A DNA stretch of 64,000 bases from JABDFW01 sp035550215 (lineage in GTDB: Bacteria > Bacteroidota > Bacteroidia > Chitinophagales > Chitinophagaceae). Each line of letters starts with the position of its first letter. Position 1 is the stretch's first letter. The DNA is taken from contig DASZPM010000020.1 in NCBI GenBank assembly GCA_035550215.1, positions 62,001 through 126,000 of the forward strand. Direction: 5' to 3'. The position numbers and the translations under genes were made by a program. A model generated the notes under the pieces. It was not told the DNA's origin, searched no databases, and was given only the letters and a program-made list of their open reading frames with translations. Shown piece after piece: positions 17,892 to 26,696 of the stretch.

Positions 17892-17917
17892 AAAACTTAA
17901 AACTTAAAACTTAAAAC
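17892..17917 (+). repeat. short AT-rich tandem repeat, heptamer TAAAACT
   Basis: Between the lipoprotein and sucD the heptamer TAAAACT is repeated three times, with a fourth partial copy TAAAAC, just upstream of the sucD promoter element. It may help bend or open the promoter, or be a neutral slippage product. Confidence 0.6.
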
Positions 17918-17925
17918 GTTTCGCT

Positions 17926-17933
17926 TAATTTTG
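17926..17933 (+). promoter_or_regulatory. predicted -7 element for sucD
   Basis: TAATTTTG followed by C matches TAnnTTTG exactly and lies 22 bases before the sucD start, so the leader would be about 15 nt. The region 25 bases upstream is the TAAAACT repeat with no clear TTG. Confidence 0.5.
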
Positions 17934-17955
17934 CCCCCAACTTAAAAAATTGCAC

Positions 17956-18828
17956 ATGTCAGTTTTAGTTAACAAGCGTTCTAAAATTATTGTTCAGGGC
18001 TTTACTGGTACAGAAGGCACTTTTCACGCAGGACAGATGATTGAGTACGGAACAAATGTTGTTGGAGGTGTAACACCCGGCAAAGGAGGAAGCACACATT
18101 TAGACAGGCCAGTTTTTAATACGGTAGCTGATGCCGTTAAAACCACCGAGGCTGACGTTAGTATAATATTCGTTCCCCCTGCGTTTGCAGCCGATGCAAT
18201 AATGGAATCGGCTGAAGCAGGTATCGGTTTGGTGGTTTGTATTACCGAAGGCATCCCCGTGCAGGATATGGTAAAGGTTAAAAATTATTTGCAGGGCAGC
18301 AGCACGCGCCTTATAGGGCCTAACTGCCCGGGCGTTATTACGGCCGGAGAAGCTAAAGTAGGTATCATGCCCGGCTTTATTTTTAAACCGGGTAACATTG
18401 GTATTGTGTCAAAATCGGGTACGCTTACGTACGAGGCTGCCGACCAGACCGTTAAGGCCGGCATGGGCATTACCACCGCTATTGGCATAGGTGGCGACCC
18501 AATAATTGGTACTACTACAAAAGAGGCTGTTGAGTTGTTAATGAATGACCCTGCAACAGAAGGCATTATTATGATTGGTGAAATTGGTGGTGGAATGGAA
18601 GCAGAAGCCGCACGATGGATAAAAGAAAATAACAAAAAACCGGTAGTTGGCTTTATTGCAGGCCAAACTGCACCAGCAGGCCGTAGAATGGGCCATGCGG
18701 GGGCAATAATAGGCGGTGCTGATGATACTGCTGCGGCCAAGATGAGGATTATGGCCGAATGTGGCGTACACGTTGTTGCAAGCCCCGCCGATATTGGTAA
18801 AACAATGGCAGAAGCACTAAAGAAGTAA
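17956..18828 (+). CDS. sucD: succinyl-CoA synthetase alpha subunit
   Basis: Subunit of the TCA cycle enzyme that interconverts succinyl-CoA and succinate with nucleotide phosphorylation (290 aa). Seen are the CoA-binding region KIIVQGFTGTEGTFHAGQMI, PGKGGSTH, LIGPNCPGVITAGEAKVGIM, GIVSKSGTLTYEA, and the phosphorylated histidine in RMGHAGAIIGG. The ATG at 17956 is preferred over the TTG two codons upstream. The beta subunit gene sucC is not adjacent, and this gene is a single transcription unit with a terminator at 18886-18914. Confidence 0.96.
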   Translation: MSVLVNKRSKIIVQGFTGTEGTFHAGQMIEYGTNVVGGVTPGKGGSTHLDRPVFNTVADAVKTTEADVSIIFVPPAFAADAIMESAEAGIGLVVCITEGIPVQDMVKVKNYLQGSSTRLIGPNCPGVITAGEAKVGIMPGFIFKPGNIGIVSKSGTLTYEAADQTVKAGMGITTAIGIGGDPIIGTTTKEAVELLMNDPATEGIIMIGEIGGGMEAEAARWIKENNKKPVVGFIAGQTAPAGRRMGHAGAIIGGADDTAAAKMRIMAECGVHVVASPADIGKTMAEALKK

Positions 18829-18885
18829 CTTGCAGCTATTGGTTAATGTGCTGTGTTTAGTAAGAATAATTTGCATTATAATAAA

Positions 18886-18914
18886 TAAAAATGCCCCTAG
18901 CCGGGGCGTTTTTA
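18886..18914. terminator. terminator after sucD, probably bidirectional
   Basis: GCCCC (18893-18897) pairs with GGGGC (18903-18907) around a 5-base loop. The stem is extended by A-rich sequence on the left and a T run on the right, so it could end transcription in either direction. It lies 60 bp after the sucD stop. Confidence 0.75.
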
Positions 18915-19063
18915 TTTATCGTCTATAAAGCGAATAAAGGTTCAGCCCTGTATTTGGGTTTTTGCAGCTCCGCCGTTTACTTTCATTTTTTTATTTACAC
19001 AGTGCGGCATAATTGTTGGTTAAGATTGTTGCTGTTACATAAAATCCGTTTTGCATACAGCTT

Positions 19064-19071
19064 TACCTTTG
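19064..19071 (+). promoter_or_regulatory. predicted -7 element for the MoxR gene
   Basis: TACCTTTG matches TAnnTTTG exactly and lies 30 bases before the start codon at 19101. No convincing -33 partner was seen. Confidence 0.45.
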
Positions 19072-19100
19072 TACATTCACGAAAAATTTAATTTGTTTCC

Positions 19101-20099
19101 ATGCAAACCGCAGAAGATATTAAGCAGTTGAACGAAAAAATCCAATACGCATCCGGGTTTATTGACAGAATAAGACAGGAAATGGCTAAAGTGGTTGTAG
19201 GGCAACAATACATGGTTGACCGTCTTTTAATAGGCCTGTTGAGTAATGGCCATGTATTGCTGGAAGGCGTACCCGGTCTTGCCAAAACACTTACCATAAA
19301 ATCACTTGCCCAAACGGTGCATGGCAAGTTTAGCCGTATACAATTTACACCCGACCTGTTGCCCGCTGATGTAACAGGCACCATGATATATAACCAGCCG
19401 CGCAATGAGTTTACCGTACGCAAAGGCCCCATTTTTGCTAATTTTATTTTGGCGGATGAAATAAACCGTGCCCCCGCAAAAGTGCAGAGCGCCCTGCTGG
19501 AAGCCATGCAGGAAAGGCAAATTACAATCAGCGAAACAACCTACCTGCTTGAAGAGCCGTTTTTGGTATTAGCTACGCAAAACCCACTTGAGCAGGAGGG
19601 CACTTATCCCCTGCCGGAAGCACAGGTAGACCGTTTTATGCTTAAGGTAATTGTTGATTACCCCAACAAAAAGCAGGAGCAGTTAATTATCCGCCAGCAA
19701 GTAATGGGTATGCAACTGCCAAAAATAAACCAGGTAGCCAGCATGCAGGAGATTGTTTCAGGGAGGGCTCTTACGCGCGAGGTTTACATGGATGAAAAAA
19801 TTGAACAATACATTGTTGATATAGTGTTTGCCACCAGGTATCCCGGCGAGTACGGCCTGGGCAAGCTAAAAGAACTTATCAGCTACGGAGGCTCACCAAG
19901 AGCAAGCATTAATCTTGCATTGGCCGCAAAGGCTTACGCTTTTATGGAAAAAAGAGGTTTTGTTATACCGGATGATATAAAAGCTATTTGTAAGGATGTT
20001 ATGCGCCACCGCATAGGGCTTACTTATGAAGCCGAAGCGGAAAATGTAACAAGTGAAAAGATTATTGATGAGATATTAAAAACTATCCAGGTGCCTTAA
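19101..20099 (+). CDS. MoxR-family AAA+ ATPase
   Basis: AAA+ ATPase of the MoxR group (332 aa), chaperone-like proteins that help assemble or activate complexes, often with von Willebrand A domain partners. Seen are Walker A VLLEGVPGLAKTLTIK, Walker B region NFILADEINRAPAKVQSALL, LATQNPLEQEGTYPLPEAQV with DRFMLKV (sensor 1 and arginine finger area), and the lid-domain motif YGGSPRASINLALAAKA. MoxR genes usually sit beside DUF58 and VWA (BatA/BatB) genes, but here the next gene is convergent and unrelated, so the usual partners are elsewhere. Confidence 0.92.
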   Translation: MQTAEDIKQLNEKIQYASGFIDRIRQEMAKVVVGQQYMVDRLLIGLLSNGHVLLEGVPGLAKTLTIKSLAQTVHGKFSRIQFTPDLLPADVTGTMIYNQPRNEFTVRKGPIFANFILADEINRAPAKVQSALLEAMQERQITISETTYLLEEPFLVLATQNPLEQEGTYPLPEAQVDRFMLKVIVDYPNKKQEQLIIRQQVMGMQLPKINQVASMQEIVSGRALTREVYMDEKIEQYIVDIVFATRYPGEYGLGKLKELISYGGSPRASINLALAAKAYAFMEKRGFVIPDDIKAICKDVMRHRIGLTYEAEAENVTSEKIIDEILKTIQVP

Positions 20100-20136
20100 C
20101 CTATTCACCTATTCCTTTCAACCCGGCATCTATTTT

Positions 20137-21414
20137 CTACTTTTCTTCTTTGGCGACCCTTGTTGGTGTATCCTTACCGCTGACAATAGTTTGTGAACTT
20201 ATAGCAATGGCCTTGATTATCTCAGCCATATTACCCATATCAAGCGTGCTTATCTCGTCGGTTACTTTATGGTAATTAGGTTCGTTATCCATTTTTGAGG
20301 TAGATATGGTGTGCGCCGGTACCCCTACCCTGGCAAGCGAAGCGTTGTCTGAACGGTAAAACAAATTCTCCTTCGTGTATGGGTCAGGATAAAAAGTAAA
20401 ATTACTGCCTTTTAAATTATCCTGTAATATCTTACCCATATCAGTTTTATCATACCCGGTTATATAAGCTGAATTCTTGCCCCACTTGCTTTCTGTTCCA
20501 ATCATTTCAATATTAAACATGGCTTTAACCTCGTCCGGGTTAACCTGTTTTGAAAAATATGTCGAACCTATTTCGCCAATTTCTTCGGCAGAAAAAGCAA
20601 CAAACAGTAAAGTACGCTGGTTATTATGCATAGCCTTAAAATATCTCGCAAGCATTATCACAGCCGTGGTACCGGCAGCATCATCGTTTGCGCCGTTGTA
20701 TATTGAATCTCCGTTCACCGGTTTACCTACGCCAAGGTGGTCATAATGCGCGGAAAAAATTACGTATTCATTGGGTTTGCTTTTGCCGGGCAACATACCG
20801 GCGATATTATTTAAGGGCATTCTTTCAAAAGATTGCTTTGCCGTAATTGAATAATGAGTAGGCGTTGTATTACTTACAACAAAAATAACCGTCATGGAAG
20901 AAGATAATATTTGCCGCGCAAAGCGTTTTATCCTGGGCAGGCTTTTTTCAAAGCTGCTGTCCATAAACACAACTGTGTTCTTTCCTGAATTAACTGCGCC
21001 AAGTACAACATTAATAAAATTGTCGCTTGCGCCCGCTGTTACTGTTTCAAAACCCGACTTCTCATTAATGTTTACATCCTCCCGGGCAGAAATAATAACA
21101 AGGTCGTCATCCGGTACGGAGATGCCATCAAGTTGTGCTGAAGCACTGATTAACTTTGGCCGCAGCATTTCAAAATGCTGGTGGAAATCATTCGCTCCTT
21201 TCAGTGGCTTAAGCCCGGCTTTTTTAAATTCGCTAATTATAAAATCAGCCGCTTTATCAATATCAGGTGTAAATACTTTTCTTCCCCTTAAACTGTCTGA
21301 TGATAAAACACTTTCAATCTTCTCAACTGCAGCCGCATTAATAATGGTGTTTATTTTTTGCGCCTGCAAAAAACCGCAAAAAAGCATTGCCGGAATAACA
21401 ATAATTTTCTTCAT
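20137..21414 (-). CDS. secreted M28-family zinc peptidase
   Basis: Exported aminopeptidase-type enzyme (about 425 aa). N-terminal signal peptide KKIIVIPAMLFCGFLQAQ. The M28 metal sites are visible: VIFSAHYDHLGVGKPVNGDS, then IYNGANDDAAGTTAVIMLAR with the bridging Asp, AFSAEEIGEIGS with the catalytic and metal Glu, and a later AHTISTSKMD with a metal His. Likely periplasmic, acting on peptides. The second Met (21414) is taken as start, and the first is only three bases upstream. It is divergent from the S9 peptidase gene with 156 bp between, so the two may serve peptide use together. Confidence 0.9.
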   Translation of the reverse strand: MKKIIVIPAMLFCGFLQAQKINTIINAAAVEKIESVLSSDSLRGRKVFTPDIDKAADFIISEFKKAGLKPLKGANDFHQHFEMLRPKLISASAQLDGISVPDDDLVIISAREDVNINEKSGFETVTAGASDNFINVVLGAVNSGKNTVVFMDSSFEKSLPRIKRFARQILSSSMTVIFVVSNTTPTHYSITAKQSFERMPLNNIAGMLPGKSKPNEYVIFSAHYDHLGVGKPVNGDSIYNGANDDAAGTTAVIMLARYFKAMHNNQRTLLFVAFSAEEIGEIGSTYFSKQVNPDEVKAMFNIEMIGTESKWGKNSAYITGYDKTDMGKILQDNLKGSNFTFYPDPYTKENLFYRSDNASLARVGVPAHTISTSKMDNEPNYHKVTDEISTLDMGNMAEIIKAIAISSQTIVSGKDTPTRVAKEEK

Positions 21415-21573
21415 CATAAAATTCTCATGTGTGTAATAAGCTACCTCAACGTGGGTAACAAAGAAATAAAGATAGGGTTATAAATCAAAGAATAATGTTT
21501 TAATGGCCGCAACATCCATCAAAAACATACCTGTATTTCGCCGCATTGTCATAGTTTTATTGCTTTAATAGTG

Positions 21574-23937
21574 ATGCTTATGCGAAAAGTTTTGTTTGTT
21601 TTGTTAATAGGAGCCTTTGCCTGCGCCAATGCCCAGCAGCTAACAGTAGAAAAAATTATGCAGGACAGTAAGTGGATTGGAACATCACCCTCCAGCCCCA
21701 TCTGGTCGCAGGACAGCAAAACAATATTGTTCAGATGGAACCCCGAAAAAGCGATATCTGATTCAAGCTATGCTTATACCCTTAACAGCAGCGCCCCTGT
21801 TAAGCGGAGCTATAACGAAGCCCAGGCCGCTGCTTCCATGAGCGGCGGCGTTTATAACCAAAAGCATACACAACTTACTTACGAAATGAAGGGGGATATT
21901 TACCTGCTTGACATAAACAGCAATACAGTTAAACGCATTACACAAACAGAAGATTATGAGAGCAACCCCACGTTTGTACACAACGATGAATGGATTGTAT
22001 ACGAAAGAGGACACAACCTTTTTGCATGGAATATAAAAGATGGTACCACAAAACAATTAACACTGTTTGTAAACGGCAGCGCTGCAAAAGGTAAAAAACT
22101 ATCGGAAGAGGAAGAGTTTGTAAAAGATGAGCAGGAGGAAACATCGGATATTATAAAAGAGCGGAAAAATAAAGCGGATGCCCGCAAAGCCTTCTTACAA
22201 TCAGCAAAAGATGCCGATACCCTGCATACAATTTATACAGGAGAGGATATTGTAACAAGCCTGCAAATAAATCCGGGTGGCCGTTTTATAACATATAACC
22301 TGTATGAGCGGCCTAAGGACGCTAAAAACACCATAGTGCCCAGTTATGTTACGCAAAGCGGCTTTACAACAGATTTGCCGGGGCGGGATAATGTTGGGGC
22401 AGACCAGGGAACTTATACATTTTATGTTTTTGACAGGCAGCAGGATACCGTTTTTAAAGTTAATACAGACAGTCTGCCCGGAATAAATATACAACCACTA
22501 TATGAAAAGGATTACCCGGGCAAATTTAACGACAAGAAAAAATTAACAAGAACCATAACAGTGTTTGGGCCTTACTGGAATGATGATGGAAGCAGGGCCA
22601 TTGTTGACATTCGCAGTGATGATTTCAAAGACCGCTGGCTGATGCAACTGGATGCAGCAACAGGCAATTTAAAACTGGTTGACCACCAGCATGACGAAGC
22701 ATGGATAGGCGGGCCCGGTATTGGTTGGCTTGGTAGTGCTTCTTTGGGATGGATTGATGATAAAACCTGCTGGTTTCAAAGTGAAGAAACAGGTTACAGC
22801 CACCTGTACAGCTTTGATGTAACAACCGGTACCAAAAATGCCATAACAAAAGGTAAATACGAAATTCAAACAGCACAGTTAAGCAACAACAAAAAATATT
22901 TTTACATTATCACCAATGAAGAGCATCCGGGTAAACAGCAATTCTACAGGGTTAAAACCGATGGAAGCGATAAGCAACAGATTACAAGCATGGATGGCGG
23001 GTATGAGGTAGCGTTAAGCCCGGATGAGAAATACATCGCTTACAGGTACAGCACACAAACCAGGCCGTGGGAACTATATGTGCAGGAAAATGAGCCCGGC
23101 AAAAAACCGCAGCAGGTTACCAATAAAGCGATGAGTGATGCATGGAAAGCATACCCGTGGCGTGATACAAAAATTTTTACGTTTAAAGCGAGGGATGGCG
23201 CGGACGTATATGCACGCATATATGAACCGGCTGTAGGTAAAAAGAACAAGGCCGCAGTAATTTTTGTACACGGTGCAGGTTACCTGCAAAACATAACTTA
23301 TTCATGGAGCTACTATTACCGGGAGTTTATGTTTAATAACCTCTTAGCGGATAAAGGCTATACGGTTTTGGATATTGACTACCGTGCCAGCGCCGGCTAT
23401 GGGCGCGACTGGCGTACAGCCATATACCGCTATATGGGTGGCAAAGATTTGGACGACGAAGTTGATGCGGCGCACTTTCTGGTAAAACAATATGGTATTG
23501 ACAGTACCCGCATAGGCATGTACGGCGGCAGCTACGGCGGTTTTATGACGCTTATGGCTATGTTTACAAAACCCGGTGTTTTTAAGGCCGGCGCAGCGCT
23601 GCGGCCTGTTACTGACTGGGCGCATTATAACCATGGTTATACCGCTGCTATTTTGAATGAGCCCTTTAATGACAGCATTGCTTATGCGCGGTCTTCTCCT
23701 ATAAATTTTGCGGCAGGCTTAAAAGGCCATTTACTGATATGCCACGGCATGGTGGACGAAAACGTACATTTCCAGGATGCGGTGAGACTTACCCAGCGGC
23801 TGATAGAATTACACAAAGAAAATTGGGCAATAGCCCCTTATCCCATGGAAGATCATGGTTTTGTAGAGCCCAGTAGCTGGACGGACGAATATAAGCGGAT
23901 ACTGAAATTGTTCGATGATAATTTGCTGGCAAAATAG
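21574..23937 (+). CDS. secreted S9-family (prolyl oligopeptidase/DPP-like) serine peptidase
   Basis: Exported peptidase of about 787 aa with signal peptide KVLFVLLIGAFACANAQQ. Residues ~30-530 form the beta-propeller gate (for example QTEDYESNPTFVHNDEWIVY), with a charged insert near 185-210 rich in Lys and Glu. The C-terminal alpha/beta hydrolase domain carries the serine nucleophile in GMYGGSYGGFMTLMAM, the Asp in CHGMVDENVHF, and the His in MEDHGFVEP. These motifs fit dipeptidyl-peptidase IV-like members. A GTG precedes the ATG at 21574, and another ATG lies at 21580. The true start is among these. Confidence 0.92.
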   Translation: MLMRKVLFVLLIGAFACANAQQLTVEKIMQDSKWIGTSPSSPIWSQDSKTILFRWNPEKAISDSSYAYTLNSSAPVKRSYNEAQAAASMSGGVYNQKHTQLTYEMKGDIYLLDINSNTVKRITQTEDYESNPTFVHNDEWIVYERGHNLFAWNIKDGTTKQLTLFVNGSAAKGKKLSEEEEFVKDEQEETSDIIKERKNKADARKAFLQSAKDADTLHTIYTGEDIVTSLQINPGGRFITYNLYERPKDAKNTIVPSYVTQSGFTTDLPGRDNVGADQGTYTFYVFDRQQDTVFKVNTDSLPGINIQPLYEKDYPGKFNDKKKLTRTITVFGPYWNDDGSRAIVDIRSDDFKDRWLMQLDAATGNLKLVDHQHDEAWIGGPGIGWLGSASLGWIDDKTCWFQSEETGYSHLYSFDVTTGTKNAITKGKYEIQTAQLSNNKKYFYIITNEEHPGKQQFYRVKTDGSDKQQITSMDGGYEVALSPDEKYIAYRYSTQTRPWELYVQENEPGKKPQQVTNKAMSDAWKAYPWRDTKIFTFKARDGADVYARIYEPAVGKKNKAAVIFVHGAGYLQNITYSWSYYYREFMFNNLLADKGYTVLDIDYRASAGYGRDWRTAIYRYMGGKDLDDEVDAAHFLVKQYGIDSTRIGMYGGSYGGFMTLMAMFTKPGVFKAGAALRPVTDWAHYNHGYTAAILNEPFNDSIAYARSSPINFAAGLKGHLLICHGMVDENVHFQDAVRLTQRLIELHKENWAIAPYPMEDHGFVEPSSWTDEYKRILKLFDDNLLAK

Positions 23938-24024
23938 TAAGCGCCAACAGTAGGGTAATTCTAAATTAAAGTGGTTGTTGATTAAAATCATTCACCAAAC
24001 GTAGCAAAAGCAGTATGTTTGAGG

Positions 24025-25158
24025 ATGATTGCTTCGCCCATAAATATTAAGGAAGTTTCTTCGCACAGGGAACTGAAGCAATTTATTTATCTGCCGCAAA
24101 GTATTTATAAAGGATATAACAATTGGGTGCCGCCTGTATATGATGATGAATGGAAACTTCACAATAAAAAGCACAACAAAAGCCTTGCAGCATGCGATGT
24201 TGTAAAAGCTATTGCCTATAAAAATGATACCCCTGTTGGCCGGGTTATGGGTATTATTCACCATGAGTACAATGGCCGCCACAATGAGAAAACAGCAAGG
24301 TTTTTTCAATTCGACTGCATTGACGATAATAATACCGCCAGCGCACTGCTGAATTTTGTTGAGCAATGGGCGCGGGCAAAAGGGATGACCTTAATTATCG
24401 GCCCGTTTGGCTTTTCAGATAAAGACCCGCAGGGGGCACAAATTGAAGGTTTTGAACACTTGCCCGTCCTGGTTACGCCCACTAACCCGCCATACCTGCC
24501 TAAACTGATTGAAGCAGAAGGCTATATTAAAAATGAAGATTGCGTTTCGTATAAATTACCGGTACCGGAAAGGCTTCCGGAGCAGTACGAATATATTTAT
24601 CGCCGCCTATCGGCGAATAAAAAATTTGAACTGGTAGAGTTTACTTCAAAAAAGCAAATGAAACCATACATTGTCCCGGTATTAAGGCTGGTAAATGAAA
24701 CCTATGCACCCCTGTTTGGCTTTGTACCAATGAGTGAACCGGAAATGAAAAAACTAGCAGCGCAATATATGTTCGTACTTGACCCCGGCTGTATCAAAAT
24801 AATTCAAACTACTGAAAAAGAAATTGTGGCATTTATTGTTGCCATGCCTGATATGAGCCGCGGCCTGCAAAAAGCCAAAGGCAAAATACTACCCTTTGGC
24901 TTTTTATATATGCTTAATGATGCACGCAGAAACACCCAACTAAACCTTATGCTTGGCGCTATAAAGCAACGTTACAGGGGCATTGGCCTTAATGTACTGC
25001 TGGCAAAAGCGTTAATAACTACCGCCGCGAAACGGGGTTTCACCCTGATAGACAGCCATCTTATCCTGGAAAATAATACGCGCATGTGTGCTGAACTTTC
25101 CAACCTTGGCGGGGTAATTTATAAACGGTACAGGATTTATAAAAAAGAGCTGGTGTAG
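24025..25158 (+). CDS. GNAT-like protein of unknown function
   Basis: A 377-aa protein resembling the large GNAT-superfamily proteins sometimes annotated as hypothetical N-acetyltransferases. The N-terminal part has FIYLPQSIYKGYNNWVPPVY and the central region has LIIGPFGFSDKDPQGAQIEG and VLVTPTNPPYLPKLIEAEGY. The C-terminal part contains IKQRYRGIGLNVLLAKALI, which looks like the acetyl-CoA-binding turn. The substrate is unknown. TATGTTTG at 24014-24021 matches the promoter -7 element but ends only three bases before the ATG at 24025. The transcript would be leaderless, or the match is chance. Confidence 0.75.
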   Translation: MIASPINIKEVSSHRELKQFIYLPQSIYKGYNNWVPPVYDDEWKLHNKKHNKSLAACDVVKAIAYKNDTPVGRVMGIIHHEYNGRHNEKTARFFQFDCIDDNNTASALLNFVEQWARAKGMTLIIGPFGFSDKDPQGAQIEGFEHLPVLVTPTNPPYLPKLIEAEGYIKNEDCVSYKLPVPERLPEQYEYIYRRLSANKKFELVEFTSKKQMKPYIVPVLRLVNETYAPLFGFVPMSEPEMKKLAAQYMFVLDPGCIKIIQTTEKEIVAFIVAMPDMSRGLQKAKGKILPFGFLYMLNDARRNTQLNLMLGAIKQRYRGIGLNVLLAKALITTAAKRGFTLIDSHLILENNTRMCAELSNLGGVIYKRYRIYKKELV

Positions 25159-25167
25159 CCGGTTTTA

Positions 25168-25863
25168 TCAAAATATCTCTTCCAGTTCTTTCAAATGGTG
25201 CACTACGTAAGTGGCTTTTATATGCGGGTCTATTTTCAGGTGATTTACAAACACGGTGTCAAGCCCCACATTTATAGCCCCCTGTATGTCCGCATCAAGG
25301 TTATCCCCAATCATAATGCTTTCTTCCTTCATGGCAAGCGCTTTTTCGAGAGCAAATTCAAATATAGCAGCATGGGGTTTCAGGCTGTTACTGGCTTCAC
25401 TTGTAATAACTTCCACAAAATAATCCCGCAGGTTACTGCTTCGCAATTTATTATGTTGTATGCTTTCAAAACCATTGGTTATAAGGTGCAGTTTATACCC
25501 TTTATTATTTAAGTATGCCAATATTTCGGTTGTATAGGGAAAAACAGCTTTTTTAAAAGGCAGGCGCTCTAAAAATTGCACTGCCATCAGCCTCGAGAGC
25601 ATTTCATCGCCAATCTTAAAATCCAGCAAAGTAAACCACATTCTTTTCCATCGCAGTTCATCCTGCTTAATAAAGCCCTTCGTGTACCTGTCCCATAAAC
25701 GGTTATTATGATGGCTGTAATGTTCAAAAAAATTATCAAAATCAGTCACACCCCTCGCTTCAAGCCCGTTCATATCATATAACTCATGCAGTACTTCTTT
25801 GGCGTTTGTTTCAAAGTCCCAAAGTGTGTGGTCTAAATCAAAAAAAAGGTGTTTATAAGCCAT
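25168..25863 (-). CDS. YjjG-like HAD-family noncanonical pyrimidine nucleotidase
   Basis: HAD-superfamily phosphatase (231 aa) of the YjjG subgroup, which dephosphorylates nucleoside monophosphates and helps clear noncanonical pyrimidines. Motif I is FFDLDHTLWDFETNA (nucleophile DxD), motif II LHLITNGFESIQ, the motif III lysine lies in SLKPHAAIFEFAL, and motif IV is MIGDNLDADIQGAINVG. The cap helices lie between motifs I and II. The start at 25863 (MAYKHLFFDLDHTL) is chosen because the preceding 14 codons have no family counterpart. It converges with the GNAT-like gene with a 9-bp gap. Confidence 0.9.
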   Translation of the reverse strand: MAYKHLFFDLDHTLWDFETNAKEVLHELYDMNGLEARGVTDFDNFFEHYSHHNNRLWDRYTKGFIKQDELRWKRMWFTLLDFKIGDEMLSRLMAVQFLERLPFKKAVFPYTTEILAYLNNKGYKLHLITNGFESIQHNKLRSSNLRDYFVEVITSEASNSLKPHAAIFEFALEKALAMKEESIMIGDNLDADIQGAINVGLDTVFVNHLKIDPHIKATYVVHHLKELEEIF

Positions 25864-25927
25864 AATTGCAGCCGCAAAGTTAGTTGCAGAAATCATCAAA
25901 CCCAAACCAGTCTCTAAACGCCTTTTC

Positions 25928-25959
25928 TTGTTATTTAATCCTCTTTACCTCTACCTTCG
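25928..25959 (+). promoter_or_regulatory. predicted promoter of the SDR gene
   Basis: TTG at 25928-25930, 21 bases, then TACCTTCG at 25952-25959, one base off the TAnnTTTG consensus. It lies 20 bases before the ATG at 25980. The same TTCG variant occurs before lysA and murA in this window. Confidence 0.5.
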
Positions 25960-25979
25960 CCATTTAAGACAAAACAAAA

Positions 25980-26690
25980 ATGATTGTTGTTATAACCGGT
26001 GCATCAAAAGGAATAGGCAAAGCGGTTGCAAAAAAGTTTGCAACATACGGTCACACACTGGCACTGTGTGCGAGGAATATACAGCCGTTGCAAGCCGCAT
26101 CAGGCGAGCTTAAAGCTGCGCATCCGCAATGCACTATCTATACCAGGGCGGTTGATATTAGCATTAAGGAAGACGTAATTGATTTTGGCAAGTGGATATT
26201 ATCGGAAGTTGGCACGCCGGGCGTAATTATTAATAATGCAGCATACTTCATTAACAGCAGCATACATGATGAAGAAGATGGCCTTCTTGAAAAAATGTTA
26301 ACTACTAATCTTAATGGTGCATACCACCTTACCCGTACTTTACTGCCCCCAATGGTGAACAGCAGGCAGGGGCATATATTTAATATTTGCTCTATTGCTT
26401 CCTTCAGAGGCAACGCCAATGGCGGCAGTTACAGCATAAGTAAATTTGCGTTGGCAGGCCTCACAAAAAACCTGCGCGAAGAACTAAAGCCACATAATAT
26501 AAAGGTTACGGGCGTTTATCCCGGATCGGTATATACAGATAGTTGGGAAGGAAGCGGTGTGCAGCCCCAAAGCATTATCCAGGCCAGTGATATAGCTGAG
26601 CTAATTTACACAGCATCGCAATTATCTGCCCAGGCATGTGTTGAGGATATAATTATAAGGCCGTTGGAGGGAGAACGATTCAATTCCTGA
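25980..26690 (+). CDS. short-chain dehydrogenase/reductase (SDR)
   Basis: NAD(P)-dependent oxidoreductase with Rossmann fold (236 aa, a classical SDR length). Seen are the cofactor motif VITGASKGIGKAVAKKF, ALCARN typical of NADP preference, the structural NNAAYF motif, the catalytic Ser in NICSIASFRG, and the catalytic Tyr and Lys in SYSISKFALAG. The tail VTGVYPGSVYTDSW fits the substrate loop. The substrate is not predictable. It converges with the antiporter gene, 6 bp apart. Confidence 0.92.
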   Translation: MIVVITGASKGIGKAVAKKFATYGHTLALCARNIQPLQAASGELKAAHPQCTIYTRAVDISIKEDVIDFGKWILSEVGTPGVIINNAAYFINSSIHDEEDGLLEKMLTTNLNGAYHLTRTLLPPMVNSRQGHIFNICSIASFRGNANGGSYSISKFALAGLTKNLREELKPHNIKVTGVYPGSVYTDSWEGSGVQPQSIIQASDIAELIYTASQLSAQACVEDIIIRPLEGERFNS

Positions 26691-26696
26691 TCTCTT